Below are positions 37,464 to 47,385 of a DNA stretch of 64,000 nt, piece after piece. The notes under the pieces were generated by a model, which saw nothing but the letters and a program-made list of their open reading frames with translations, searched no databases and had not been told where the DNA came from. Origin of the DNA: Sideroxydans sp. CL21. GTDB taxonomy: Bacteria > Pseudomonadota > Gammaproteobacteria > Burkholderiales > Gallionellaceae. The DNA lies in contig NZ_LR699166.1 of NCBI RefSeq assembly GCF_902459525.1, positions 535,501 to 599,500 on the forward strand. Reading direction: 5' to 3'. The position numbers and the translations under genes are program-made. The number at the start of each line of letters is the position of its first letter. Position 1 is the first letter of the stretch.

Positions 37464-38783
37464 ATGAATATGCAAAAGAAAATGATCGCATTGGCAGTTG
37501 CTGCGGCATTGGCAGCACCTGCACTGGCTTTCGCCGACACCGGCGCAAGCAGTGTTACTCTGTACGGCGTGTTGGACTTGGGCGTTGCCCAGTTGACCAA
37601 TGCCGGTGACTTTAGCCCGACCTTTGTGACTGGCGCAGTGCCCATCGGCGCTCAACCCAATACCGCAAAAATCGGTACGGTGCGCGGCATGATGAACGGC
37701 GGCGAGTCGCAATCTCGCTGGGGTATCAAGGGCAACGAAGACCTCGGTGACGGCAGCAGCGCATTCTTCCAACTGGAATCGGCATTCAGCCTGGGTACCG
37801 GCCAACTCGCAACTTCCGGCTTGGCTGGTGGTACCAATGTAGCGTCTGGCGGCATCAATAACGGCATGATGATCGCCGACACGGCACTGAACGGCCAGTT
37901 GTTCAACCGCATGGCTTTGATCGGTCTTTCCAATGCTGACCTGGGCACTGTGACTTTCGGTCGTCAGTACAGCCTGCAACTGGACATCATCGGCTCCGTC
38001 GGTGGTGGCTATGATCCGGTGAACGCGCAAATGTTCTCGCCGATCAACTTCTCCGGTTCTTACGGTGGTGGTGGCGCAACCGACAACTCTCGCGTTGACA
38101 ATGCGGTCAAGTACGCCAAGAAGATCGGCAACTTCAACGTGAATGCCATGTACGGCATGGGCGGCATGGCCGGTGCTACATCGGCACGCAGCAACTTCCA
38201 GGCTAACGCTGGTTACGAAGCCGACACCTTTGGTGTGCAGGCAGCCGTGCAATACGCCAACGACACTACCGGCATTGGAGCTAATGCACTTGCAAATACC
38301 GTCAACGTAACGTACGAAAATCTGACCTCCTACATGCTGGCTGGCCGCTGGCAAGTGGCCGAGCCTTTGACTCTGAAGGCAGGTTACGAGCGCATGCAAA
38401 TCTCCGCTCCTAGCAATTTCGGCGCGGACCGTAACATCGGTCAGATCTATGGCTATAACGTTGGTACAGCGGCTGCATTTACCGGCCCGCAAAAGAACAT
38501 CAACGTGTACTGGCTGGGTGCGAATTACCAGGTCGCTCCTTCGACCAAGTTGTCGCTGGGTTTCTATGACGCGAAGATACCTGCTTACAACACATCAGGT
38601 CTCACTGGCGATGACAAGTACTACTCTGCCATGGTTGAATACAATCTGAGCAAGAAGACGAATTTGTACGCTGCTGTGATGCATGATGCGAAATCAGGTG
38701 GACTGAACGTGGTTGGCACTACCGGTCCTGGCAGTATCTCGGCCTTCAACACCTACGGTGCTGGTCTGCGCGTCAAGTTCTAA
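37464..38783 (+). CDS. Outer-membrane porin, betaproteobacterial general-porin type
   Basis: A 439-residue trimeric-porin-family protein with signal peptide (about 1-25, cut after AFA), first strand SSVTLYGVLDLGV, a QSRWGIKGNEDLG loop-strand motif and a C-terminal strand ending RVKF, required for outer-membrane insertion. TAGGAG precedes ATG 37464 by three bases and ATG 37470 by nine; either may be used. It has its own promoter region and terminator. Selectivity cannot be predicted. Confidence 0.92.
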   Translation: MNMQKKMIALAVAAALAAPALAFADTGASSVTLYGVLDLGVAQLTNAGDFSPTFVTGAVPIGAQPNTAKIGTVRGMMNGGESQSRWGIKGNEDLGDGSSAFFQLESAFSLGTGQLATSGLAGGTNVASGGINNGMMIADTALNGQLFNRMALIGLSNADLGTVTFGRQYSLQLDIIGSVGGGYDPVNAQMFSPINFSGSYGGGGATDNSRVDNAVKYAKKIGNFNVNAMYGMGGMAGATSARSNFQANAGYEADTFGVQAAVQYANDTTGIGANALANTVNVTYENLTSYMLAGRWQVAEPLTLKAGYERMQISAPSNFGADRNIGQIYGYNVGTAAAFTGPQKNINVYWLGANYQVAPSTKLSLGFYDAKIPAYNTSGLTGDDKYYSAMVEYNLSKKTNLYAAVMHDAKSGGLNVVGTTGPGSISAFNTYGAGLRVKF

Positions 38784-38823
38784 TCCCTTGCTGGCTTAGC
38801 CAGTTGGAGTTTGGAAACCTTAA

Positions 38824-38859
38824 AACCCACTGTGGCAACACAGTGGGTTTTTTCTTTTT
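38824..38859 (+). terminator. Strong terminator after the porin
   Basis: An 11-base perfect stem (aacccactgtg / cacagtgggtt) with loop gcaa, followed by a ten-base T-rich run. Confidence 0.95.
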
Positions 38860-39049
38860 TCGGAGTGGCAAGAAAGTGATGGGAAATGAAAAGAGATGGA
38901 TTGGATACACGCTCAACACACCGATGAGTGCCCTAATCTGCGATACATGAGCTGCCGAACATAAAATCTTGTTCATCTTGAGTCTTGTCCGTATGTGTTA
39001 TTTTGATATTACAGATGGCTGCTAATAAGCCGGGGAAATGCAGATTAAG

Positions 39050-39072
39050 TCCCTCTCCCTGCGGAAGAGGGA
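39050..39072. repeat. Short palindromic repeat of the TCCCTCT...AGAGGGA type
   Basis: Seven-base arms tccctct / agaggga lie in the gene-free stretch 38860-39132 upstream of the response-regulator gene. It resembles the C-rich hairpin after ppsA. Nothing else is seen in that stretch. Confidence 0.45.
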
Positions 39073-39132
39073 GTAAAACAGACTAAATCGGCACTTCCAT
39101 ATGGATACGGACGGGTAATGGAGGTAACGCGG

Positions 39133-39813
39133 ATGACAAGAATTCTGGCAATAGAAGACGACGAGACCACGGCCAGGGAAATCATGGACGAGCTCGGCAA
39201 TCACGGATTTGAAGTGGACTGGGCAGGTAACGGCCAGGAAGGGCTGGACCGCGCGCTGAGCGGACAATATGACCTCATTACCCTGGATCGCATGCTGCCC
39301 TTTGTTGACGGCCTGACCATCGTGACTGCCATGCGCGAACAAAACATTGATACGCCCGTGCTGATGATCAGCGCGCTGAGCGATGTGGATGAGCGGGTGG
39401 ACGGCCTGCGTGCGGGCGGCGACGATTATCTGGTGAAGCCGTTCGCCTCAGAGGAAATGGCAGCGCGAGTAGAAGTCTTGCTGCGCAGGCAAGGCCGGAC
39501 AGAACGCCAGACCAGGCTGCGCGTTGTAGATCTTGAGCTCGATCTGGTGACGCGACAGGCGCGCCGCGCAGAAAAAGAGCTGGATCTGCTGCCGACCGAA
39601 TATCGCTTGCTGGAATATCTCATGCGCAATTCCGGCCAGACCCTGACACGCAACATGCTGTTCGAGTCGGTTTGGGGCTATCATTTCGATCCGGGCACCA
39701 ATATCATCGATGTGCACATCGGCCGTCTGCGGCGCAAGGTCGATGTTCCGTCGCTACCGCCGCTCATCCACACGGTGCGCGGTGTGGGGTACATGCTGAG
39801 TGAGCATATCTGA
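39133..39813 (+). CDS. OmpR-family response regulator
   Basis: A 226-residue regulator with a receiver domain (EDDETTAREI near the start, phosphoacceptor Asp in LITLDRMLP, Lys in LVKPFA) and a winged-helix domain ending HTVRGVGYML. The Asp-containing loop reads LDRMLP where LDxxLP is usual. GGAGG eight bases upstream supports ATG 39133 over ATG 39118. It overlaps the kinase gene by 14 bases. With the RND genes 1.5 kb downstream on the same strand, control of efflux is plausible but not shown. Confidence 0.92.
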   Translation: MTRILAIEDDETTAREIMDELGNHGFEVDWAGNGQEGLDRALSGQYDLITLDRMLPFVDGLTIVTAMREQNIDTPVLMISALSDVDERVDGLRAGGDDYLVKPFASEEMAARVEVLLRRQGRTERQTRLRVVDLELDLVTRQARRAEKELDLLPTEYRLLEYLMRNSGQTLTRNMLFESVWGYHFDPGTNIIDVHIGRLRRKVDVPSLPPLIHTVRGVGYMLSEHI

Positions 39814-41164
39814 ACTATCGCGAACGGTCGCCTTCCGGCTGACCCTGTTATACAGCCTGTTTTTCTCGGCGTGCGTGGTCATGCTGCTGGGCTTCATCTA
39901 TTGGCAGACGGCAACGGAAATGACCCGTCGCGTCGATCTGATCCTGACGCTCGAAGAAACGCGCTTCAACCAGGTGGGACTCGGCAACCTGTCCGATGAA
40001 ATCAACAAAAGCATACAGCTAGACCAGCGGCATGTATTTTTTTACGGGTTGTTTTCGTCCGACGGGCGCCTGATTGCCGGGAATATTCCCCGGCTGCCGT
40101 CCGGTATGCCGGTGGACGGTCACATTCACGGAACCACGCTGTCCGCGACCAATCTGGCATCGCAATCGCTTCCCGCACGTGCGCTGGCCATCCGCGTAAA
40201 TTCGGGAAACATCCTGTTGATAGGGCACGATGTGCAGCAATTCACCGAGTTCGGCGAAGTCATGCGAGGTGCTTTTTTCTGGGGCGGGTCGCTGACCATT
40301 CTGCTTGGCCTGGCAGTCGGTTTGCTCCTCAGTTTTGGGCCGTTGCGACGTGTCGAACAGATTCAGCAGGTGTGCGAACTGATCATGCGCGGCAACATGA
40401 AGCAGAGGTTGCCGGTCAGCGGTCGGCATGACGAACTCGACATGCTGGCCGTCATCGTGAACAAAGTACTCGATGAAGTCGACAGGCTGATGTCGGAGGT
40501 CAAAAGCGTCGGCGACAATATTGCGCACGATCTGCGCACTCCGTTGACCCGGCTGCGTGCCGTGCTGTACCGCATGCAGCAGCAATTTGCCGATGCACCG
40601 GCCCAGCATGCCATGATGGGGCAGGTTATTGCCGAAGTGGATTCTCTGTTGCTGCGCTTCCGCGCCTTGTTGCGCATTTCCGAAATCGAAAACAAGCAGA
40701 GGCGGGCCGGTTTCAAGTTGATACAGTTGCCGGATATCCTGGCGCAGGCGGTCAATTTTCTGGAACCGCTGGCGGAAAACAAATCGATCAGGCTGTCGAT
40801 GGTGGCGGAGCCGGTCGATCCCATCAATGGCGATGGCGAGCTGTTATTCGAGGTTTTCGTCAATGTGCTCGACAATGCAATCAAATTCACCCCGGAGGGC
40901 GGGCGGGTCGAAGTGCATCTTTCGCGCGGCTCCAAGGGCACGCAGGTCGACATTGTCGATAGCGGAGCCGGAATCCGGGAAAACGAAAAATCGGCTGTGC
41001 TCAATCGCTTTTACCGCGGCGAGAACGATTTGCAAGCGCCAGGGTTTGGGCTGGGGCTGAGCATAGTCATGGCGATCATCAGATTGCACGATTTTGGTTT
41101 TGAACTGGTGGACGCCGATCCTGGTACTCGTGTGACCATATTTTGCTGGCCCCAAGGTGTATAA
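39800..41164 (+). CDS. Sensor histidine kinase of the RND-linked two-component system
   Basis: A 454-residue inner-membrane kinase starting at GTG inside the regulator gene. Membrane helices at about 14-34 and 158-180 enclose a periplasmic domain of about 120 residues. HAMP, a HisKA domain with His in NIAHDLRTPLTRL (about 237) and an ATPase domain with NVLDNAIKFTPEGG and GFGLGLSIV follow. It ends 178 bases before the first RND permease; no terminator is evident between them. Confidence 0.92.
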   Translation: MSISELSRTVAFRLTLLYSLFFSACVVMLLGFIYWQTATEMTRRVDLILTLEETRFNQVGLGNLSDEINKSIQLDQRHVFFYGLFSSDGRLIAGNIPRLPSGMPVDGHIHGTTLSATNLASQSLPARALAIRVNSGNILLIGHDVQQFTEFGEVMRGAFFWGGSLTILLGLAVGLLLSFGPLRRVEQIQQVCELIMRGNMKQRLPVSGRHDELDMLAVIVNKVLDEVDRLMSEVKSVGDNIAHDLRTPLTRLRAVLYRMQQQFADAPAQHAMMGQVIAEVDSLLLRFRALLRISEIENKQRRAGFKLIQLPDILAQAVNFLEPLAENKSIRLSMVAEPVDPINGDGELLFEVFVNVLDNAIKFTPEGGRVEVHLSRGSKGTQVDIVDSGAGIRENEKSAVLNRFYRGENDLQAPGFGLGLSIVMAIIRLHDFGFELVDADPGTRVTIFCWPQGV

Positions 41165-41342
41165 CCCATTGCGGGTATGTCTTTTACAGGCCAAACAATA
41201 TCTAATTAAATTATTTTCATGATGAGGCCGGTTGTTGTCCTTTCGATACAATCGCGCAGTTTTGAAATCGGCCTATGCGCATAGCTGCAATAACCCAGTG
41301 TGCAGGTTTGAATTCAATGTTCCCTTCTGACGGAGTATACGA

Positions 41343-44300
41343 ATGATTTGGTTTGTTCGAGTTGCACTGAGCCGCCCCTACACTTTTGTCGTGCTGGCTC
41401 TGCTGATCCTGATTATCGGTCCTTTGGCAGCACTGAAATCGCCGACGGATATCTTCCCCGACATCAAGATCCCGGTTATCAGTGCAGTCTGGACATATAC
41501 GGGCCTTTCTCCGGAGGATATGTCCGGCCGTGTTGTTTACTATTACGAGCGGGCATTGAGTTCCACCGTCAACGATATCGACCATATCGAGTCGCAGTCT
41601 TTGATGGGCTTTGGCGTCGTCAAGATATTCTTCCAACCGACTGTTGACATCCGCACGGCGACTGCGCAGGTCACTTCGATTTCGCAGACGGTGCTCAAGC
41701 AGATGCCGCCCGGCATCACGCCGCCGCTGATCATGAACTACAATGCTTCTACCGTTCCTATCCTGCAATTGGCGCTGTCGAGCATCAAGGATTCGGAGCA
41801 AAAGCTGTTCGACTACGGGCAAAACTTCATACGTCCGCAACTCGCAACCGTTCCGGGTACTACTGCTCCGTCGCCATACGGCGGAAAGGTCCGGCAGATC
41901 CAGATCGACGTGAATCCGGTGGCGCTTCAGGCCAAGCATCTCTCGGCCCAGGATGTCGAGAACGCGCTTGCCGCGCAAAACCAGATCATCCCGGTTGGAA
42001 CGCAGAAGATCGGCCGTTTCGAATACAGCGTGAAATTGAACAACAGCCCGGACGCGTTCCAGGAAATCAACAACATGCCGGTAAAGTATGTCAACGGCAC
42101 GATCGTTTATATGCGTGATGTCGCCAGTGTGCGCGATGGCAATCCGCCGCAAACCAATATTGTGCGCGTCAACGGCAGTCGCGCCGTCCTGATGACCATC
42201 CTGAAGAGCGGGTCCGCATCAACACTGGATATCGTCAGCAACGTCAAGAAGCTGCTCCCCATCATTTCCGAAACCCTGCCGTCGTCAGTACACATCGATG
42301 CGATTGGCGACCAGTCCATATTTGTGAAGGCCGCGGTTTCGGGTGTGGCGAAAGAAGCCGTCATCGCAGCCTTGCTCACCAGCCTGATGATCCTCCTGTT
42401 TCTGGGAAGCTGGCGCTCGACCATCATCATCACTGTTTCCATACCGCTCGCGATCCTGTCTTCCATCACCGGGCTGTACGCGGTCGGCGAGACGCTGAAT
42501 ATCATGACGCTGGGCGGCTTGGCGCTGGCCGTGGGTATTCTGGTGGATGACGCCACGGTGACCATTGAAAATATCAACTGGCATCTGGAACAAGGCAAGG
42601 AAGTTCGCACCGCCATCATGGATGGTGCGCACCAGATTGTCACTCCGGCTTTCGTTTCGCTGCTGTGTATCTGTATCGTGTTTATCCCGATGTTTTTCCT
42701 GAACGGCGTTGCCCACTACCTGTTTGTTCCGATGGCGGAAGCCGTGGTGTTTGCGATGATCGCCTCGTTCTGTCTGTCGCGTACCCTGGTTCCGACGATG
42801 GCTGCATACCTGTTGCGTCCGCATAGCATCGGCGGCCATGCTTCCGGAGAGATGTTGCAGATCATGCAGCCGGATCACCACACCCCGTCGGTGTCACGCA
42901 ATCCACTGGTGCGGTTTCAGCAGGGGTTCGAACACCGGTTCTCGCGTATACGCGATGTGTATTACTCGCTGCTGGTGCTCGCAATCGAAAACCGCCGCAA
43001 GTTCGTGATCGGTTTCCTGACGATCGTACTGCTATCTTTTGCCCTGATTCCATTTTTGGGCAGGGATTTCTTCCCAGCCGTCGATGCCGGGCAAATCAAG
43101 ATGCATGTGCGCGTTCAAGTAGGTACGCGTATCGAGGAAACGGCAAAGCTGTTCGACCAGATCGAACAGAGTATCCGCAGCACGATTCCCCGGGATCAAC
43201 TGGGCAGCATCGTCGACAATATCGGCCTGACGGTTAGCGGTATCAACCAGCCCTACAACAATACCGGCACCATCGGCCCGCAGGATGGCGATATCCTGAT
43301 CTCTCTCAACGAGGGACACCGTCCGACCGACGAGTATGTCACCGAGTTGCGAGCGAATCTCGCGCGCCAATTCCCGGGCACCACCTTCTCGTTCCTGCCC
43401 GCGGATATCATCAGCCAGATCCTGAACTTCGGCGCACCGGCCCCTATCGATGTGCAAGTCATGGGGCCGAACGGCGACGAGAACATGGCGTACGCGCTAA
43501 AACTGCTGCGCGAGATCAACAAGGTCATCGGGGTTGCGGATGCCCGCATCCAGCAGGCCAACAACTATCCCTTGTTGAGGGTCGATGTCGACCGCACACG
43601 CGCGAAACAACTGGGAGTGACCGAACGCGATGTCACCAACAGTCTGGTCGTGACGATGGCCGGCAGCGGACAGGTCGCTCCCGCTTTCTGGTTGAACAAA
43701 CGCAATGGCGTCTCCTATCCGATCGTTGCGCAGACGCCGGAATACCGTAACCAGACTTTGTCGGATCTTGAAAATATCCCGATTGCCGGAGACGCTGTCC
43801 ATGGCGCGCTCATACTCGGCGGAGTGGCAAATATCACGCGCAACAGCACTCCCGCTGTCATCTCGCACTATGCAGTACAGCCGGTGATCGATATCTTTGC
43901 CACGCCGCAACATCGCGATCTCGGCGCGGTGGCGACCGACATCGAGCGCATACTCCAGGCAAACGAGAAGGATCGCCCCAAAGGTTCCACCATCAGCTTG
44001 CGCGGACAAGTGCAGACCATGAATTCCGCCTTCAGCGGATTGCTGTTCGGCCTGCTTGCCGCTGTGGTGCTGATTTATTTGCTGATCGTCGTCAACTTCC
44101 AGTCGTGGAGTGACCCGTTTGTTATCATCACTGCGCTGCCCGCGGCCCTTGCCGGTATAGTGTGGATGCTGTTTGCCACCCATACGACCTTGTCGGTGCC
44201 GGCCTTGACCGGGGCCATCATGTGTATGGGGGTCGCCACCGCAAACAGTATTCTGGTGATCAGTTTCGCGCGGGAACGTTTGCTGCACAGCGGCGACGCC

Positions 44301-44558
44301 ATCCGGGCCGCACTGGAGGCCGGATTTACGCGATTCAGGCCGGTTTTGATGACGGCGCTGGCGATGATCATCGGCATGGCGCCCATGGCGCTGGGCCTGG
44401 GAGAAGGCGGCGAACAGAACGCCCCGCTTGGTCGCGCCGTGATCGGCGGTTTGCTTGCCGCCACCGTAGCCACCTTGTTTTTCGTACCTATCGTATTCAG
44501 TATCATACATAGACACCACCAACACATTACAACCGATGGAGAAAAGAGTGAGCTCTAA
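41343..44558 (+). CDS. RND efflux permease, first cassette
   Basis: A 1071-residue inner-membrane proton-driven transporter of the hydrophobe/amphiphile (AcrB-like) type. The pattern is one helix, a large periplasmic loop, six helices, a second periplasmic loop and five more helices. The proton-relay Asp pair is in GILVDDATVTIEN (about residue 402), and GLGEGGEQNAPLGRAV marks the C-terminal half. GGAG eight bases upstream supports the ATG. The permease is followed by its adaptor (overlapping) and outer-membrane channel: a complete tripartite set in the unusual order permease-adaptor-channel. Substrates are unknown; it does not have CusA-type metal methionine signatures that I could recognise. 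Confidence 0.93.
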   Translation: MIWFVRVALSRPYTFVVLALLILIIGPLAALKSPTDIFPDIKIPVISAVWTYTGLSPEDMSGRVVYYYERALSSTVNDIDHIESQSLMGFGVVKIFFQPTVDIRTATAQVTSISQTVLKQMPPGITPPLIMNYNASTVPILQLALSSIKDSEQKLFDYGQNFIRPQLATVPGTTAPSPYGGKVRQIQIDVNPVALQAKHLSAQDVENALAAQNQIIPVGTQKIGRFEYSVKLNNSPDAFQEINNMPVKYVNGTIVYMRDVASVRDGNPPQTNIVRVNGSRAVLMTILKSGSASTLDIVSNVKKLLPIISETLPSSVHIDAIGDQSIFVKAAVSGVAKEAVIAALLTSLMILLFLGSWRSTIIITVSIPLAILSSITGLYAVGETLNIMTLGGLALAVGILVDDATVTIENINWHLEQGKEVRTAIMDGAHQIVTPAFVSLLCICIVFIPMFFLNGVAHYLFVPMAEAVVFAMIASFCLSRTLVPTMAAYLLRPHSIGGHASGEMLQIMQPDHHTPSVSRNPLVRFQQGFEHRFSRIRDVYYSLLVLAIENRRKFVIGFLTIVLLSFALIPFLGRDFFPAVDAGQIKMHVRVQVGTRIEETAKLFDQIEQSIRSTIPRDQLGSIVDNIGLTVSGINQPYNNTGTIGPQDGDILISLNEGHRPTDEYVTELRANLARQFPGTTFSFLPADIISQILNFGAPAPIDVQVMGPNGDENMAYALKLLREINKVIGVADARIQQANNYPLLRVDVDRTRAKQLGVTERDVTNSLVVTMAGSGQVAPAFWLNKRNGVSYPIVAQTPEYRNQTLSDLENIPIAGDAVHGALILGGVANITRNSTPAVISHYAVQPVIDIFATPQHRDLGAVATDIERILQANEKDRPKGSTISLRGQVQTMNSAFSGLLFGLLAAVVLIYLLIVVNFQSWSDPFVIITALPAALAGIVWMLFATHTTLSVPALTGAIMCMGVATANSILVISFARERLLHSGDAIRAALEAGFTRFRPVLMTALAMIIGMAPMALGLGEGGEQNAPLGRAVIGGLLAATVATLFFVPIVFSIIHRHHQHITTDGEKSEL

Positions 44559-45738
44559 CGATATACAGACGCCGCTGCGCAAAAGTCCACCCGCCAATCT
44601 CAAATTCAAGGCGATGGTCGCTCTGGCGATCGCCATCGGCATAGTCGCGTGGGGAATGAGCAGCAGGATGAAGGATAAAACAGCACTGGAGAACGTGAAA
44701 CAGGAGCAGGCGATCCCGACCGTCAGCATCGTGCAACCCGCCCTCAGGCAGGATGCGCAGGTACTCACGCTGCCCGGAAATTTACAGGCTTTTTATTCCG
44801 CCACGGTCTATGCGCGAGTCAACGGATATTTGAAACACTGGCTGGTCGATATCGGTGACAAGGTCAAGGCCGGGCAGCTGATGGCTGACATCGAAACGCC
44901 CGAACTGGACCAGCAACTGAAGCAGTCGGAAGCGAATCTCGATACCGCCATCGCCAACGTGAAGCTCACGGAAATTACCAGTGCCCGTTGGCAAAATCTG
45001 CTGACAAGCGATTCCGTTTCGCAACAGGAAGCGGATGAAAAGAAGGGCGATTTCGAAGCGAAGCAGGCGCTGGTTGCAGCTGCCAAGGCAGATGTCGAAC
45101 GTTTGCGCGCGCTCGAATCGTTCAAGCGCATCACCGCTCCCTTCGATGGCGTGGTGACGGATCGCAAGACGGATATCGGTGCGTTGATCAACGCCGGCCA
45201 TGATGCCGGGCATGAGCTGTTTACCGTTGCCGATGTGCACAAGCTCCGGCTTTACGTCGATGTCCCGCAAAATTATGCCAACCAGATCTACATGGGCATG
45301 AAAGCGCAATTCGATGTGCCCGAGCATCCGGGACAAACTTTCACCGCGGTACTCTCCAACAATTCGCGTTCAGTCAATGAAAGTTCAGGCACTGTGCTGA
45401 TCCAGCTGGACGTCGACAACAAGGATCGCAAGCTCATGCCGGGAGGATATGGATCCGTACATTTTGACTTGCCGCGCGATACGCAGTCGGTCCAGATACC
45501 CGCCAGTGCGCTGAAGTTCCAGAAGAACGGTCTCACCGTGGCCACCCTGACACCCGACAACCGTGTGGCATATCGCTCGATACAAATCAGTCGCGACCTG
45601 GGCGCCGTGGTTGAAGTCGCTACCGGCCTGTCTGTCAGCGACAGGATCATTGATAACCCACCGGACTTCATGGAAGAAGGGGATAAGGTCAACGTGGGAG
45701 GACAACCCGAAGCTCGTTCGACCGGGGAAAGCAAATGA
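44548..45738 (+). CDS. RND periplasmic adaptor (membrane-fusion protein), first cassette
   Basis: A 396-residue adaptor with an N-terminal membrane anchor (about 25-43), lipoyl/barrel-sandwich halves (about 75-115 and 205-240), an alpha-hairpin and a beta-barrel domain. No lipobox is present. GGAGA six bases upstream points to GTG 44548; ATG 44536 is in frame and possible. The gene overlaps the end of the permease and ends over the start of the channel gene, so the three are coupled. It is clearly paralogous to the adaptor at 51932 (shared VNGYLKHW/VSGYLKNW and APFDGVVT). Confidence 0.92.
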   Translation: MSSNDIQTPLRKSPPANLKFKAMVALAIAIGIVAWGMSSRMKDKTALENVKQEQAIPTVSIVQPALRQDAQVLTLPGNLQAFYSATVYARVNGYLKHWLVDIGDKVKAGQLMADIETPELDQQLKQSEANLDTAIANVKLTEITSARWQNLLTSDSVSQQEADEKKGDFEAKQALVAAAKADVERLRALESFKRITAPFDGVVTDRKTDIGALINAGHDAGHELFTVADVHKLRLYVDVPQNYANQIYMGMKAQFDVPEHPGQTFTAVLSNNSRSVNESSGTVLIQLDVDNKDRKLMPGGYGSVHFDLPRDTQSVQIPASALKFQKNGLTVATLTPDNRVAYRSIQISRDLGAVVEVATGLSVSDRIIDNPPDFMEEGDKVNVGGQPEARSTGESK

Positions 45739-47165
45739 TGATTTACAAGCGGTATTGGATGGTTGTCACGATAGGAGCCGGTCTTCTGGGTGGCTGTTCG
45801 TTTGCACCTGTGTATCACGTGCCCGTCACCACTATTCAGGCCGATGCATGGAAAGACAGTCCGTGGCAGGTTGCCAAGCCGGCCGACGAATTACCGCACG
45901 GCAACTGGTGGACAATTTACGGCGACCCGGTGCTGGATGAACTTGAATCAAAGATAGAAGAATCGAATCCGAATCTTGCCGTAGCTTTGGCCCGTTATGA
46001 TCGGGCAACTGCCTACACCAGTCAGGTGCGTTCGGAACTATTTCCCACGGTGGATGCGGCAGGTTTGCTGACGCATAACCGGCAATCCGCCAACCGCCCG
46101 CTACGGGGAGCGAATCTACCTAACGTCTACTCTGCGAATACGGTAGGAATCGGCATAAATTACGAGCTGGACGTGTGGGGGCGAGTCCGCAACCTGGTTG
46201 CCGCGGGCGAGGCATCGGCGCAGGCAAGTGCAGCCGACGTCGAGAACGTCCGCCTTAGCCTGCATGCGCAATTGGCCGACAACTACATCAAATTGCGCGG
46301 GGTCGAAGCGCAGGCAAAATTGCTTAGCGATGCGGTGACTGCATATGGCCGTGCCCTGGAACTGACACAGAACCGCCATGCGGGCGGGATTGCTTCGGGT
46401 CTTGATGTTGCGCGTGCTCAGACGCAACTCAGCTCGGTCCGTGCGCAGGCTGCAGAAATCGCCGCTGACCGGGCACTTTATGAACATGCGATCGCCAGCC
46501 TGATCGGCCAGCCCGCAATGAATTTTTCCCTGCCCGTTGCCGAAAAAATCCTGGATGTTCCCGAGGTTCCAACAGGCCTGCCGTCGACGCTGGTGCAGCG
46601 CCGTCCTGATATTGCAGCTGCCGAACGCCGGATAGCTTCGGCAAACGCGATGATCGGCGTCGCGCGGTCGGCATATTTCCCGGATTTCACTCTCGGGGCC
46701 GTAGGCGGATTCCAAAATACCGGGCAAGGCGATTTGCTGAAAGCCCCCAACAGCTTTTGGACACTTGGGCCGGGCGTTGTTTTCAATCTGTTCGATGCGG
46801 GCCTGCGTAATGCCCAGGTTGCCGAAGCACGTGCAATACAGGAACAGGCGGGAGCCGAATATCGCGCCGCGGTACTGGCGGCTTTTCAGCAGGTGGAAGA
46901 CGATCTTGCGCGCTTGAAATACGACCATGAAGGAGAGTTGGAAGAGGATGACGCAGTCAAAGCGGCGACCAAAACGCTGACCCTCGCTTTCAATCGCTAT
47001 CGCGAAGGAGCGGTCAACTATCTGGAAGTCGTCACGGCGCAGGCAGCAGCCCTGTCGGCACAGCGCGACGCACTGGATTTGCGCACCCGGCAATTGCGAA
47101 CCAGCGTGGATCTCATACGCTCAGTTGGGGGCGGCTGGAATGTGACACAGATATCGGCCCGGTGA
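45735..47165 (+). CDS. Outer-membrane efflux channel lipoprotein (NodT/TolC type), first cassette
   Basis: A 476-residue channel subunit with a lipoprotein signal peptide and lipobox LLGGC (Cys about 21). The typical two-fold repeat of coiled-coil and barrel segments follows, with family motifs YELDVWGRVRN and QRRPDIAAAERR. Its start overlaps the adaptor stop. It closes the first tripartite cassette. The next 220 bases hold no gene. Confidence 0.93.
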   Translation: MMIYKRYWMVVTIGAGLLGGCSFAPVYHVPVTTIQADAWKDSPWQVAKPADELPHGNWWTIYGDPVLDELESKIEESNPNLAVALARYDRATAYTSQVRSELFPTVDAAGLLTHNRQSANRPLRGANLPNVYSANTVGIGINYELDVWGRVRNLVAAGEASAQASAADVENVRLSLHAQLADNYIKLRGVEAQAKLLSDAVTAYGRALELTQNRHAGGIASGLDVARAQTQLSSVRAQAAEIAADRALYEHAIASLIGQPAMNFSLPVAEKILDVPEVPTGLPSTLVQRRPDIAAAERRIASANAMIGVARSAYFPDFTLGAVGGFQNTGQGDLLKAPNSFWTLGPGVVFNLFDAGLRNAQVAEARAIQEQAGAEYRAAVLAAFQQVEDDLARLKYDHEGELEEDDAVKAATKTLTLAFNRYREGAVNYLEVVTAQAAALSAQRDALDLRTRQLRTSVDLIRSVGGGWNVTQISAR

Positions 47166-47385
47166 TGAGGGTATTTGGCTGACGATTGATTTTGCTTCCG
47201 GGAAGTTTGCCGCGGTTGTGGGACAGCACAAGACATACACAGCCGCGCTAATTCTGAATTTTGCTGTCCATATCCAGTGATCGGTACCTGACAATTCAGG
47301 AAAAATCAGGCTGCAGATACTCCGATTGGACTCCGGCAGGCTTGCCGGGCGTTGTGCATCTTTGGCCAGGTTGGAAAGGGCAGCT